From contig OY970187.1 in assembly GCA_963708165.1 (NCBI GenBank), forward strand, positions 930,001 to 994,000: a stretch of 64,000 nucleotides of DNA, read 5' to 3'. This document shows, piece after piece, positions 25,416 to 33,966 of this stretch (the first letter of the stretch is position 1; every line of letters begins with the position of its first letter). The translations under genes and the position numbers were made by a program. A model generated the notes under the pieces. That model was given only the letters and a program-made list of their open reading frames with translations. It was not told where the DNA came from and ran no database searches. The stretch is from Rubricoccus sp963708165. GTDB lineage: Bacteria > Bacteroidota > Rhodothermia > Rhodothermales > Rubricoccaceae.

Positions 25416-26750
25416 CTACGGCACCTGCTGGCCGACGCACGAATAAACGCGCTCCGCAACAGCGCCCGCGAGCTTCGTCTGCAAGTCGAGGTAAAGGTCG
25501 GCCATCACCTCGTCGCGGTGGTCGTCGGTGAACAGGCGGCGGTCGTCGCGGTCGACGGCGAGGTCGCGCCAGTCGCCGTCGACCTCGTGGAAGGTGGCGT
25601 CCCGGGTCACATCGCGCTCGACCTCGCCCTCGCACACCAGCGAGCCGGTGCGCGCGTCGACGACGGCGTACTCCACCGTCGCGCCCGCGCTCAGGCGCAC
25701 GCGGAGGCGTTCGTAGCTCGCGGCCTCTTGCGAGCGCGTGGCGGCCTGCCGCACGTCGCGGTCGCGCACCTCCTCGGCCTCGCGCCAGAGGCTGACAGCG
25801 GTGGCGGCACCCAGGTCAGCGTCGAGGTCGCGTGCGAGGTCGGCGGCGAGCCTCTGGCGGTGCACGAGGTCGCCCGCGTCGCGCTCGCGGCGGAGCAGGC
25901 GGCGCACGTCGGCGGGATCGGCGCTGTAGACGAACAGCGGCGGGCGCGTCCAGTGGTCGTCGTTCATCAGGTCGTCCAGGCGGGCAGCGAAGCCCGGGGG
26001 CATCCGGGCGCGGCCTACGGATCCGCGCTCACCGTCGTCCGAGCCTCTGGCGTCGCGCTCGGGTGGCGCGAGAGGAAAGAAGGCGACGCGAATGCTGCCC
26101 GCGTCGAGAATGGCGGCCTGGAGGTCCTGCACGCGCAGAACGGAGTCGTCGCTCGCGAAACCGAGCGCGAGTTCGGTGCTGGCGTACGCGCGGCGCCAGA
26201 GGCCCTGCGAGAGGTCGGCCTCGGCCCACTCGGTGTAGAGATCGCCCGCGTCGCGGTCGAGGCGTTGCGTCTCGCTGGCTGTCGGCCTAAACGTGCGGGC
26301 GCGGTTGAGGCTCGCGAGGGCGCGCGCGAACTCGCCTGTGCCCCGTAGCTCGCCACTGTGGCGGCGCAAGACGGAGATGGCAGAGGCGAACGCGGCGTCG
26401 CGATCCTGCTCGAACGTCGCCGGAATGCGCAGATCGACGCCCAGTTCGTCAGCGCGCGAGACGCGCGACTCGACGCTCAGGTAGAGATCGGACGCGCGCA
26501 CCGGCGGCGCGCCAGAGGCCTCGGCGAGCAAACCCGCGACCAGGTTGCGGCCGACGACGCCGAAGCGGCCTCTGGCGTTGGGCAGGTCGGCGTCGCGGCG
26601 CAGCGCGGTGTAGTAGCGGTCGAAGGCGGTCGGGAGGTCGCCTGCGAGCTCGGCCTGCATGGCGTCGTCGTAGGCGCCGCGGGCGGAGGTGCAGCCCCAC
26701 ACGGACAGCGTGAGGGCGAAGAGGGCGAGCGGAGTAGCGAAACGTGTCAT
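25416..26750 (-). CDS. Large lipoprotein with TPR-like N-terminus, unknown function
   Basis: 444 residues. The lipobox LSVWGCTS directs lipidation at about Cys 18. Residues 22-180 contain helical pairs like TPR (YDDAMQAELAGDLPTAFDRYYTALRRD, FARALASLNRARTFRP). A charged middle part follows, and the C-terminal half is rich in Arg and Asp (RDDRRLFTDDHRDEVMADLYL), ending YSCVGQQVP. It is reminiscent of lipoproteins that combine stress-type assembly factors, but no family was recognised. ATG 26750 is chosen as the start of the signal peptide. Confidence 0.65.
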   Translation of the reverse strand: MTRFATPLALFALTLSVWGCTSARGAYDDAMQAELAGDLPTAFDRYYTALRRDADLPNARGRFGVVGRNLVAGLLAEASGAPPVRASDLYLSVESRVSRADELGVDLRIPATFEQDRDAAFASAISVLRRHSGELRGTGEFARALASLNRARTFRPTASETQRLDRDAGDLYTEWAEADLSQGLWRRAYASTELALGFASDDSVLRVQDLQAAILDAGSIRVAFFPLAPPERDARGSDDGERGSVGRARMPPGFAARLDDLMNDDHWTRPPLFVYSADPADVRRLLRRERDAGDLVHRQRLAADLARDLDADLGAATAVSLWREAEEVRDRDVRQAATRSQEAASYERLRVRLSAGATVEYAVVDARTGSLVCEGEVERDVTRDATFHEVDGDWRDLAVDRDDRRLFTDDHRDEVMADLYLDLQTKLAGAVAERVYSCVGQQVP

Positions 26751-26951
26751 AGCCGGTGTGGAAGGGACAGCTGCTCTAATGCGGAGATCGTGCCAAGGCG
26801 GTGCAACCATCGTCGCCAGAGGCGGAATGGGGCCTCGGGCGGTGCCGGGCGTCCACCTACGGGTGCGAGGGATGTCCACCGAAGGCGGCATGTGTGGATA
26901 CAGGGTGCGCGGCGCCAGACCGGCATCGCCTCTGGCGCCAGAGGCTCCCCC

Positions 26952-27090
26952 TTGTCATCCCGAGCCCGTTCGGCTGCGCTCAGGGCAGGCTCCGCCGAGG
27001 GGTCTGGCCGCAGTGAGCGCCGAAGCTGTGCCCGGCGTGCGAGCATCCGGCGAGTAGATCCCTCGTCGCTGCGCTCTGTCGGGATGACAA
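26952..27090. mobile_element. MITE-like element with 12-bp perfect terminal inverted repeats
   Basis: TTGTCATCCCGA at 26952-26963 is exactly inverted as TCGGGATGACAA at 27079-27090. The inside carries internal complementarity typical of such elements (GCTGCGCTCAGGGCAGGC, CGCTGCGCTCTGTCGGG) and no coding capacity. Short intergenic elements beginning GTCATCCCGA with TTCGGCTGCGCTCAGG-type interiors are known in many bacterial genomes. Only one copy is present in this window; the mobilising enzyme is unknown. Confidence 0.7.
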
Positions 27091-27197
27091 CGTGAGGGGA
27101 CGGAAGGGACCAACGGTGGCGAGCCTGACCAACACGACCTCTGGCGCCAGAGGCTTGCCCGACCGATCCGGCCGCTGGCGGAACAAAAATCGGCGCG

Positions 27198-27230
27198 CCC
27201 CCCCTCATCCCTCATCCCTCATCCCTCTCG
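27198..27230. repeat. CTCATCCC tandem tract
   Basis: Four near-perfect 8-base units (CTCATCCC / CTCATCCCT) in a C/T-rich run, about 100 bp upstream of the DsbA-family start. Same family as at 6582 and 17641. Confidence 0.75.
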
Positions 27231-27330
27231 CTTAAGCCCATCGCGCCAGAGGCTGACACCACACACCAGACTCACCGCGCGCCCGTTCGGGCCGCCGTAG
27301 TCTGTTCGCCTTCGCCACCCCACTTCGCCG

Positions 27331-28260
27331 ATGCCCACCCTCCGCGCGCTCTCCCTCGCCCTCCTCGCGACGTTCGTCGTCGCCTGCGGCCCCGCCAACA
27401 GCCAGACGGCCTCTGGCGGCGAAGACCGCAAGGCGCAGATCGTCGCCAACCTCAAGCACGAGTTTCCGCAGGTCGCCGACCTCGACGTGCGCATCGACAC
27501 GCTCCAGTCCGTCGCCGACGGCATGGACAAAGGCTCGTTCCTGATTGCGGGCCAGCCGCCGCAGGCGTTCCTGGTCTCGCGCGACAACTCCGCGCTCTAC
27601 CTCCTCGCCTCGGATGCTATCGACGCGAGCCGCTCCCCCGCAGACTTGGCCGCAGAAGCGGCCAACGCAGACGCCGAGGCCAACGCCGAAGCCCGCGAGC
27701 GCTCGACGGCTCTCGCCTCGGCCGTCTCGTCGCTTCCCGCCAGAGGCCCCGCCGACGCGCCGGTGACCATCGTGGAGTTCTCCGACTTCCAGTGCCCCTA
27801 CTGCAGCCGCGCTGCGGATACGGTCAAGGAAGTCCTCGCGGCCTACCCGCAGGACGTCAAGCTGGTCTACGCGCACTTCCCGCTGGGCAACCACCCGTGG
27901 GCACGCCCGGCCGCCATCGCCTCCTCGTGCGCCGCCGATCAGAACGTGGACGCCTTCTGGACGCTGCACGACCTGTACTTCGACGAGCAGAGCGAGATGA
28001 ACACCGGCAACGTGATCGCCAAGTCCCGCGCTGCGCTCGCGGGCTCCGGTGTGGACATGGCCACGTGGAGCACCTGCGCCACCGACGAAAGCTCCAGCAC
28101 GTACAAGGCCGCCGCCTCTGGCGTGGATACGCAGGTCGCACTGGGGGAGGAGTACGGTGTGCGCGGCACGCCCGGCTTCTTCGTCAACGGCCGCTTCGTC
28201 AACGGCAACCAGCCGATGGAGGTGTTCGTCGAGGCCATCGAGTCGGCCAAGCTGGACTAG
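27331..28260 (+). CDS. DsbA-family thiol oxidoreductase lipoprotein
   Basis: 309 residues. The signal ends VVACGP, a lipobox with Cys about 19. Residues 25-125 form an N-terminal domain of unknown fold. From about 140 there is a DsbA/thioredoxin domain (PVTIVEFSDFQCPYCSRAADTVKE) with active site CPYC and the cis-Pro loop GTPGFFVNGRFV. It belongs to the DsbA-like Thioredoxin_4 proteins that oxidise or isomerise disulfides in the envelope. A further Cys pair (SSCAAD and STCATD) may be substrate-like. TAG is followed at once by a motif copy. Confidence 0.85.
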   Translation: MPTLRALSLALLATFVVACGPANSQTASGGEDRKAQIVANLKHEFPQVADLDVRIDTLQSVADGMDKGSFLIAGQPPQAFLVSRDNSALYLLASDAIDASRSPADLAAEAANADAEANAEARERSTALASAVSSLPARGPADAPVTIVEFSDFQCPYCSRAADTVKEVLAAYPQDVKLVYAHFPLGNHPWARPAAIASSCAADQNVDAFWTLHDLYFDEQSEMNTGNVIAKSRAALAGSGVDMATWSTCATDESSSTYKAAASGVDTQVALGEEYGVRGTPGFFVNGRFVNGNQPMEVFVEAIESAKLD

Positions 28261-28282
28261 CCTCTGGCGAGACATCGCGCTT

Positions 28283-28313
28283 GCGCCCCGCTCGGAGTCT
28301 CCGGGCGGGGCGC
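28283..28313 (+). terminator. GC hairpin after the DsbA-family gene
   Basis: GCGCCCCGC (28283-28291) pairs with GCGGGGCGC (28305-28313), a 9-bp stem with a 13-base loop, 22 bp after the stop codon. It has no T-run, so termination is probable but not certain. Confidence 0.6.
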
Positions 28314-28331
28314 GATGCGTTCGGGTCTCTG

Positions 28332-28437
28332 GCGCCAGAGGCGGGGTTCGGCGCCAGAGGCGGGGTTCGGCGCCAGAGGCGGGGTTCGGCGCCAGAGGCG
28401 GGGTTCGGCGCCAGAGGCGGGGTTCGGCGCCAGAGGC
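28332..28437. repeat. Tandem array of a 19-bp unit containing the motif, 5.6 copies
   Basis: GCGCCAGAGGCGGGGTTCG is repeated five times without change (28332-28426) and a sixth copy is cut after the motif (28427-28437). The last base pair of the array is part of the stop codon of the minus-strand beta-barrel gene. The array lies between convergent genes and looks like slippage or unequal exchange acting on a motif copy. Confidence 0.95.
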
Positions 28438-29102
28438 TACAGGTCGAGGCCGACGGCGAGGCTGAGGCCGAGGTTGTCGAGCGAGAGGCCTTCGTCCAGG
28501 CGGATGTCCAGCGGGCCGAACTCGAACCGGTCGTCCGAGAACGTCGCCAGCCCGAGCGTGCCGCGGATCTCGGGGCCGACGTGGACGCGGCCGATGCGGA
28601 AACGCGCTCCGGTGCCGAGCGCGAGGGCTGTCTGGTAACGGTCCACGTCCTGAATGTCGAGGAGGCCTCTGGCGCCCTCGCCGTCGCTGTCGAGAAGGAG
28701 CCGGAGTTCGGGGCCGCCGAAGACGTAGAGGTGTGTTCGGCCTAAGCGCTGGCCGATCTCGGCTTCGAGCGCGCCGGTGAGCATCGACAGCGAGAGGTCG
28801 TCGCGTCCCAGCAGAGGCGTGGTCACGTCGAAGATGGTGCCGGTGGTGAGCACGCCTGCTCCCACGCGAAGCGCCAGAACCTCTGTCCCGATGCGTCCCC
28901 GGACGGCGCCCGTGAACCCTGCCGAGAGCGGGTAGTCTGCCGCGATCCCCGGAATGGTTTGACCCAAGACCGTGAGTTGGTTCTCGTTGCCGAGTTGGTT
29001 GAGCGCGAGCCCGGCCTCGGCGCTGAGCGAGAGCCGAACTTGCGCCTCTGGCGCGACGGCGAGAACGAGCAGGAGGAGTGCGGACGTAAACAGGTGGCGC
29101 AT
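28437..29102 (-). CDS. Outer-membrane beta-barrel-like protein
   Basis: 221 residues with a signal peptide (MRHLFTSALLLLVLAVAPEAQ). The mature chain alternates hydrophobic and polar residues in short strands, with repeated turns (GAVRGRIGTEVLALRVGAGVL, RFRIGRVHVGPEIRGTLG), and ends in an aromatic-poor LSLAVGLDL. That is consistent with an eight-to-ten-strand porin-like barrel, as in the OmpA or PorT-type families. The exact family was not recognised. Its stop codon TAG abuts the tandem motif array. Confidence 0.6.
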   Translation of the reverse strand: MRHLFTSALLLLVLAVAPEAQVRLSLSAEAGLALNQLGNENQLTVLGQTIPGIAADYPLSAGFTGAVRGRIGTEVLALRVGAGVLTTGTIFDVTTPLLGRDDLSLSMLTGALEAEIGQRLGRTHLYVFGGPELRLLLDSDGEGARGLLDIQDVDRYQTALALGTGARFRIGRVHVGPEIRGTLGLATFSDDRFEFGPLDIRLDEGLSLDNLGLSLAVGLDL

Positions 29103-29173
29103 GGCGAGCAGGCGGTAGGAGCCGCGAAGCTATACCCAGACCGGCGCCTCGTTTCGCCTCTGGCGCCAGAGAC

Positions 29174-29647
29174 TCAGGCGCCGTCGCCAGAGGCCGCCCC
29201 GCCAGAGGCCGCCCCGCCAGAGGCTGCGGTGGGCGTGCCGCCGTGATCGGGCACCACCTGCCCGGCATGTGGGCGCACGTCGTCGCCAAACTTGAGCGCG
29301 TCGGGCAGGTCGTTGCGTTGCGGCTCCGGGTTGACCAGGCCGCCGGTCAGCGGCATCTCGGCGGCGCTGATGAACGGCGCGAGGACGGCGAAGAAGAAGT
29401 CCTGCTGGAACTCGTAGAAGTCGGGGTCGAAGCCGCCCGCGTCGCCGTCGTGCCCGGCCACGTCGAGGTAGAACACGCGGGGCCAGCCGGGGAAGCGCTT
29501 CTCGGCCTCGCGGAGAAACTCGACAGCCTCGTTCGCCGCCGCCTCGAACGAGTCCTCTGGCGCCACGACCTGATAGATCGCGACGGTGTTGTCGAAGCCC
29601 ATGTGGATGCCGGGGCTCTCGGGCTTGTTGTACTCGGGGACGAACAT
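29174..29647 (-). CDS. Conserved-looking soluble protein of unknown function with motif-derived tail
   Basis: 157 residues, no signal peptide or membrane segment. The body (MFVPEYNKPESPGIHMGFDNTVAIYQVV, FPGWPRVFYLDVAGHDGDAGGFD) has balanced composition and looks like a folded domain of ~130 residues. The last ~20 residues (TAASGGAASGGAASGDGA) are a direct in-frame translation of consecutive motif copies with a 15-bp period. No family was recognised. The gene is flanked by motif copies on both sides. Confidence 0.55.
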   Translation of the reverse strand: MFVPEYNKPESPGIHMGFDNTVAIYQVVAPEDSFEAAANEAVEFLREAEKRFPGWPRVFYLDVAGHDGDAGGFDPDFYEFQQDFFFAVLAPFISAAEMPLTGGLVNPEPQRNDLPDALKFGDDVRPHAGQVVPDHGGTPTAASGGAASGGAASGDGA

Positions 29648-29798
29648 GGGCGGGCGGGATGGCGCGGCGCCAACCTAGCGCGGGGCCTCTGGCGGAGTCC
29701 ACCGCGGCGCCTTCACCCGCGCGCGCCGCGCCAGAGGCTCTGGCTCAGTGACCGTAGCGGGGGCCTATTATCCGGCGTCCCCTCCCCCGGTACCCGCC

Positions 29799-31474
29799 AT
29801 GCTCTGCCGTCTTCTGCGTCTCGCGCGCGTGTCTCTGGCAGTCCTGCCTCTGGCGATTGTGCTTTTGACGGCTCTCGCGCCTTCCGCCGCAGCGCAAGCC
29901 GAGTGCGCGCTCGGCACCGCCGAGGCGCGGCTCCGCGGCCTGGACGTGGAGGCGGCGTTGTTCACCAACGGCAACCTTTTCTACGGCAACCAAACCACCG
30001 ACGGCGACGGCTACCTGGCACCGCTCGGCGAAGACGGGCCGGATGGGCGCCCGCTCTCGCCCCTCTTCGCGGCCAACTTCTGGGTCGGCGCGACGGTGGG
30101 CGGCGAGATCCGCGCGACGGCCGCGCGCTACACCAACTTCGCGCTCCGGCCGGGACGAACGGGCCCGGACCACGTGCCACCGGATTCCACGGCGTGCGCC
30201 GAGGCCGACCGGATCTGGGTCGTCTCGCGAGACGACATCGCGGCGTACTACGCGGGCGCGGCGCCAGAGGCAGACCTGGCCCAGTGGCCCGTCCACCTCG
30301 GCGCGCCGGTCCTGGACGGCGACGGCATCGCGGGTAACTACGACCTCGCCTCTGGCGATCAGCCCGCGATTCGCGGGGACGTGATGGCCTTCTGGGCGAT
30401 GACGGACCTCGCCGCGCAGCCCGGCTACGGGCCGACGGTCGGGTTGGACGTAGCGGCGGAGGCGTTCGTGATTCGCACGACGCCGTTTCGCGACGAGACG
30501 TTCTACCGCTTCACGCATCACCAACCGCAACGACTCGCCGCTGGACAGCGCCTACGTCGGCCTCTTCGCGGACTTCGACCTCGGAACTCCCAACGACGAC
30601 TACGTCGGCACCGACACGACGGCGCAGATGATGTACGTCTACAACTCTCGGGAGAGAGACGCGTCGTACGGAACGGCACCTCCCGCGTTCGGCATCGTTC
30701 TAGCCAGAGGCCCGAACAGCCGTTCCGATGGACGTGATGGCGGCGAGGCCTCTGGCGAACGCCTGAGGCTGTCGAGTGCGACATTCGGCGACAGGTTTTG
30801 CCTGGATTGCCCTACCTACCTACTCGGACCGCTTCAGTACTACAACAGCTTGAAAGGGCTGCTGGGCCGATGGCAACGAGATCCGTGCAAATGGAACAGG
30901 GTTCGGACAGTCAGACCAGTTTCCCGTTACGCGCTACGTGTACACAGGCGACCCTGTGCACGCGACGCCATGGAGCGAGGTCAACACAGACGGCGCGGGG
31001 CTGAGAAGCCGCGAAGGCGACCGCCGCGGCCTCGCCGCCAGCGGCCCGTTTCAGCTCCTGCCGGACAGTTCCACGTCCGTCACCTTCGCCCTCGTCTTCG
31101 CGCAGGGAGCCGACCGCTTCGACTCTGTCACGCGCCTCCGCTCCGACGCCCGCCGCGTGCTCGCCACCCAGGCCTCTGGCGGCTTCGAGCCTAGCCGTGT
31201 GAACGCGCCGGATCCTCGCCAGAGGCCTCTGGCGGTGAGCCGCCCGCGCCCCAACCCCTTCCGGGACGTGACGACGGTGCTCGTCGAAGGCGCGGCCGAG
31301 ACGCCCGTCCGCGTGAGCGTCTACGACACGCTCGGGCGGCGGCTCTCCACGACAATGACGACGGCGCCAGAGGCCCGCGTCGAGATCGGGCGCGGGCTCG
31401 CGCCGGGCGTCTACGTGGTGCGCGTGGAAGGCTCCGGCTTTGCCGAGACGTTTACAGCCGTCAAGACGCGGTAG
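29799..31474 (+). CDS. T9SS-exported surface protein, about two frame breaks
   Basis: Start ATG 29799 gives a signal peptide (VSLAVLPLAIVLLTALAPSAAAQ). The chain has repeated blocks typical of Rhodothermota surface proteins (GLFADFDLGTPNDDYVGTD, YGTAPPAFGIVL) and ends in a type A T9SS sorting domain (RPNPFRDVTTVLVEG, VYDTLGRRLST, GRGLAPGVYVVRVEG). The frame changes near 30523 (after FYRFTHHQ) and near 30865 (resuming WADGNEIRANGTGFGQSDQ), after which it is open to the stop. Single-base errors explain it best; about 558 residues when joined. The function is unknown and it has no other recognisable catalytic domain. Confidence 0.65.
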
Positions 31475-31510
31475 CCCGGCCTCTGGCGGTCTCGCCTCTG
31501 GCGCCAGAGG

Positions 31511-33853
31511 CTAGGCGCGTATCTCGGCCGGGTGAGATGCGCCGTCGCCAGAGGCGTCGGGCATGAGGTCGCACGGGAGCAGCGGGTTCAGGTTGACGAT
31601 GGGCGCGGCCTGCACCGGGATCCCGATGCCGACGCTGCCGTCTTCGCCTAGCGCGAGCTCGGCGTCGAGCGCGGCCACGGCGTGGTGCACGTACGCTGTG
31701 CCGAGCGAGTCCCCGGCAAGACGGGAGGCCAGTCCCGGCGAGAGCATCCGCACGAACAGATGCGAACCGGCCACTTCGGTGCCCACCTCCAGTGTGCCCT
31801 CGGCCAGGGACGCGACGCGCGTGACGACGGCGCCGAACAGGTTGAGGTCGAGCAAGATGGGTGTCTCCAGAGGCACCACATCGACCGCGACGGGCACGCC
31901 AGAGGCGCCTTCGGCGACGGCGCGCTGCACGGTCGCCTGAAGGCTCGTCGTGCTCGTCGGGCGGGCGGCGAGGGTGCGCAGAGCGGAAAGCTGCGTGAGG
32001 TCCAAGAAGCCGTCGAGCGTGTCCAGGATCTCCTGCGCGGCGCGCGTGATGGCGCCCGCAGCCTCGGCGGTTTCTCCGGCTTCCTCTTCCAGTAAGTCGG
32101 CGTAGCCCAGGACGGTCGCCAGAGGCACGCGCAGGCCGTGGCTGAGCAGCGAGACGATGTCGGCGCTGTGGCGGGCGTCTTCGGCGGCGTCCTCGCGGGC
32201 ACGTGCCTCGATGCGCTCGGCCTGGCGGCGCTGCGTGACATCGACGGCGACGCCTCTGGCGCCAGAGGGCGCATCCTCGCGGTCGCGCGAGGGCTCGGCG
32301 TGGATCTCGAACTCGCGCGATCCCATGCGCAGGTTCCACACGCTGGAGTGCCCCGAGAGGACGCGGTGGAGCCCGTGGATGGCTTCGGGATGGTCCTTGT
32401 AGCGGTCGACGGCGGAGACGCCCATGAGGTCTTCCTCGCGAAGGCCCGACAGCGCAAGCCCGCGCCCGCTGCAAAACGTGAAGCGCCCGGCCTCGTCCAG
32501 TTCGAACAGGGTTACCGGCGCGTGCTCCAGCACGGCGCGTAGCTGCGCGTCGCGGTCGTGGAGATGGTCTCGGATGTGGCGGCGCGTGGTGACATCTTCG
32601 GCGAGGAAGGTGATGCGCCCGGGACGCTCGGGTGTGGGGGCGGTGACGAGCGAGAGCGACACCATGTACCGCCGTGGCTCGCTTTCGCCGGGCGGCACCA
32701 AGTCGGCGCGAAAGCGCTGCACACCTTCGTCGATGGTCGCGCGGCGGCACGCGCCGGTCCACAACCTCACGTCGGCAGGCGGCATGACCTCGGAGAACGT
32801 GTCGCCCGCACCGACACCGAGCATGCGCACCGCGGGCTCGTTGGCTTCGACGAGTTCGAGATCGTCGAGCTCCCCGGCGACCGTTCGCCATTCTGCGACG
32901 CCCACTGGGTAGGGAGATGCGTAGAAGAGCCGGGCCAGCGTGGCCTCTTGCTCTGCGAGGCGCTGCGCGGACGCGCGGCCGCCGAGCGCCGCCCCGGCCC
33001 AGCGGGTGAGCATTTGCACCAGTTCGCGCGCTTCTGCGCCGAATGCGCCCTGGCGGGCGTCCTGGCTCAAAAACGCGAGCACACCCATTCCATGGCCGTC
33101 CGAGACGATAGGGGCACCCAAGAACGCGCCCACTTCGCCTGGCGCCGCGAAGGCGGATGTGGCCACGTCGTGGATCCCGACGGCGCCGTTGGCGCGGTAG
33201 GTCACCGAGGCCAGCGCGCCAGAGGCCAGCAGGCGCGCCTGATCGACGATGCCTCGGGGGTCGTGCGAGGCCTCGAGGTTCCACTCCTCGGATTTGACGC
33301 ACAGAAATACAGCGGCGTCCATTCCCAATAGCCCGCACGCACGCGTGAGCGCGTTCTGCAACCGCTCGCTCAGCGGCGCGGGGTCGGCGGTGAGGGCGCG
33401 GAGAAAGCGCGCGTGGTCCAGCTCGACGCCTTTGTACTCGGCGTAGATCAACGCCGAGACGAGCGAGCCCGCCTCCGCCAGATGCCAGTCCCCAATGGGC
33501 TCGTCGCAGAGCGCGAGCAGCGCGTGCCGCTCGTCGCCCAGCCAGACCGCCTCTACGAGCGGGGCATCAACGCCGATGGCTTCTCCCGCGATCGCGAGTT
33601 CGCCGTCATCCACAAGGGCGGCCAGGGCCACCTGCATGGGGTCTTGCGCGATGGGCTCGCCGGTGCTGGCGACGGCCTGCACGTGGCCGTCCAGTTCGAG
33701 GCGAAGGACGTGGAGGCCGCGCGAGCCTAGCAGCGCCGCCGACTGGCGGAGCGCGACATCGAGCGCGGAGTGGGGGACAAAGGACACAGCAGGAAGCGGG
33801 AGGACATCTTCCGTATCGCGGTCCGGGGTGCGCGCGCAAATCAATGCCCCCAC
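31511..33853 (-). CDS. GAF-PAS-PAS sensor protein with a degenerate histidine kinase domain
   Basis: 780 residues, no membrane segment. A GAF-like region lies at about 165-310 (LLGMDAAVFLCVKSEEW, GAFLGAPIVSDGHGMGVLAFLS), PAS domains at about 320-440 (LARLFYASPYPVGVAEW) and 450-560 (RAVLEHAPVTLFELDEAGRFTF), and an HisKA-like helix hairpin follows (SLLSHGLRVPLATVLGYADLLEE). The H-box keeps its His but has Gly-Leu-Arg-Val in place of the usual Glu-Leu-Arg-Thr. The ATP-binding part lacks an N-box Asn and both glycine-rich loops. It therefore probably senses but does not phosphorylate by itself. Confidence 0.75.
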   Translation of the reverse strand: MGALICARTPDRDTEDVLPLPAVSFVPHSALDVALRQSAALLGSRGLHVLRLELDGHVQAVASTGEPIAQDPMQVALAALVDDGELAIAGEAIGVDAPLVEAVWLGDERHALLALCDEPIGDWHLAEAGSLVSALIYAEYKGVELDHARFLRALTADPAPLSERLQNALTRACGLLGMDAAVFLCVKSEEWNLEASHDPRGIVDQARLLASGALASVTYRANGAVGIHDVATSAFAAPGEVGAFLGAPIVSDGHGMGVLAFLSQDARQGAFGAEARELVQMLTRWAGAALGGRASAQRLAEQEATLARLFYASPYPVGVAEWRTVAGELDDLELVEANEPAVRMLGVGAGDTFSEVMPPADVRLWTGACRRATIDEGVQRFRADLVPPGESEPRRYMVSLSLVTAPTPERPGRITFLAEDVTTRRHIRDHLHDRDAQLRAVLEHAPVTLFELDEAGRFTFCSGRGLALSGLREEDLMGVSAVDRYKDHPEAIHGLHRVLSGHSSVWNLRMGSREFEIHAEPSRDREDAPSGARGVAVDVTQRRQAERIEARAREDAAEDARHSADIVSLLSHGLRVPLATVLGYADLLEEEAGETAEAAGAITRAAQEILDTLDGFLDLTQLSALRTLAARPTSTTSLQATVQRAVAEGASGVPVAVDVVPLETPILLDLNLFGAVVTRVASLAEGTLEVGTEVAGSHLFVRMLSPGLASRLAGDSLGTAYVHHAVAALDAELALGEDGSVGIGIPVQAAPIVNLNPLLPCDLMPDASGDGASHPAEIRA

Positions 33854-33966
33854 TCGGAACGCTCATGCGCCCAAAGCCGCCTCTGGCGCCTCACGTCGGA
33901 TCTCGCGCTCCCACAGGCAAGGCAGCCTCTGGCGCCAGAGGCGGGGCTGCCAGATCGCCAGAGGCT

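Larger units (their letters stand above)
26751..27330. other. Intergenic region of 580 bp rich in repeats
   Basis: No credible gene was found. It holds several motif copies (26813, 26931-26946 and 27138 areas), a 139-bp element with inverted ends (26952-27090), and an ATCCC tract (27198-27230). It separates the divergent starts of the large lipoprotein and the DsbA-family gene, so promoters for both should lie near its ends. Confidence 0.7.

Noticed and set aside
28332..28437. CRISPR-like array
   Set aside because: Units are identical head-to-tail 19-mers with no spacers and no cas genes; it is a simple tandem repeat.
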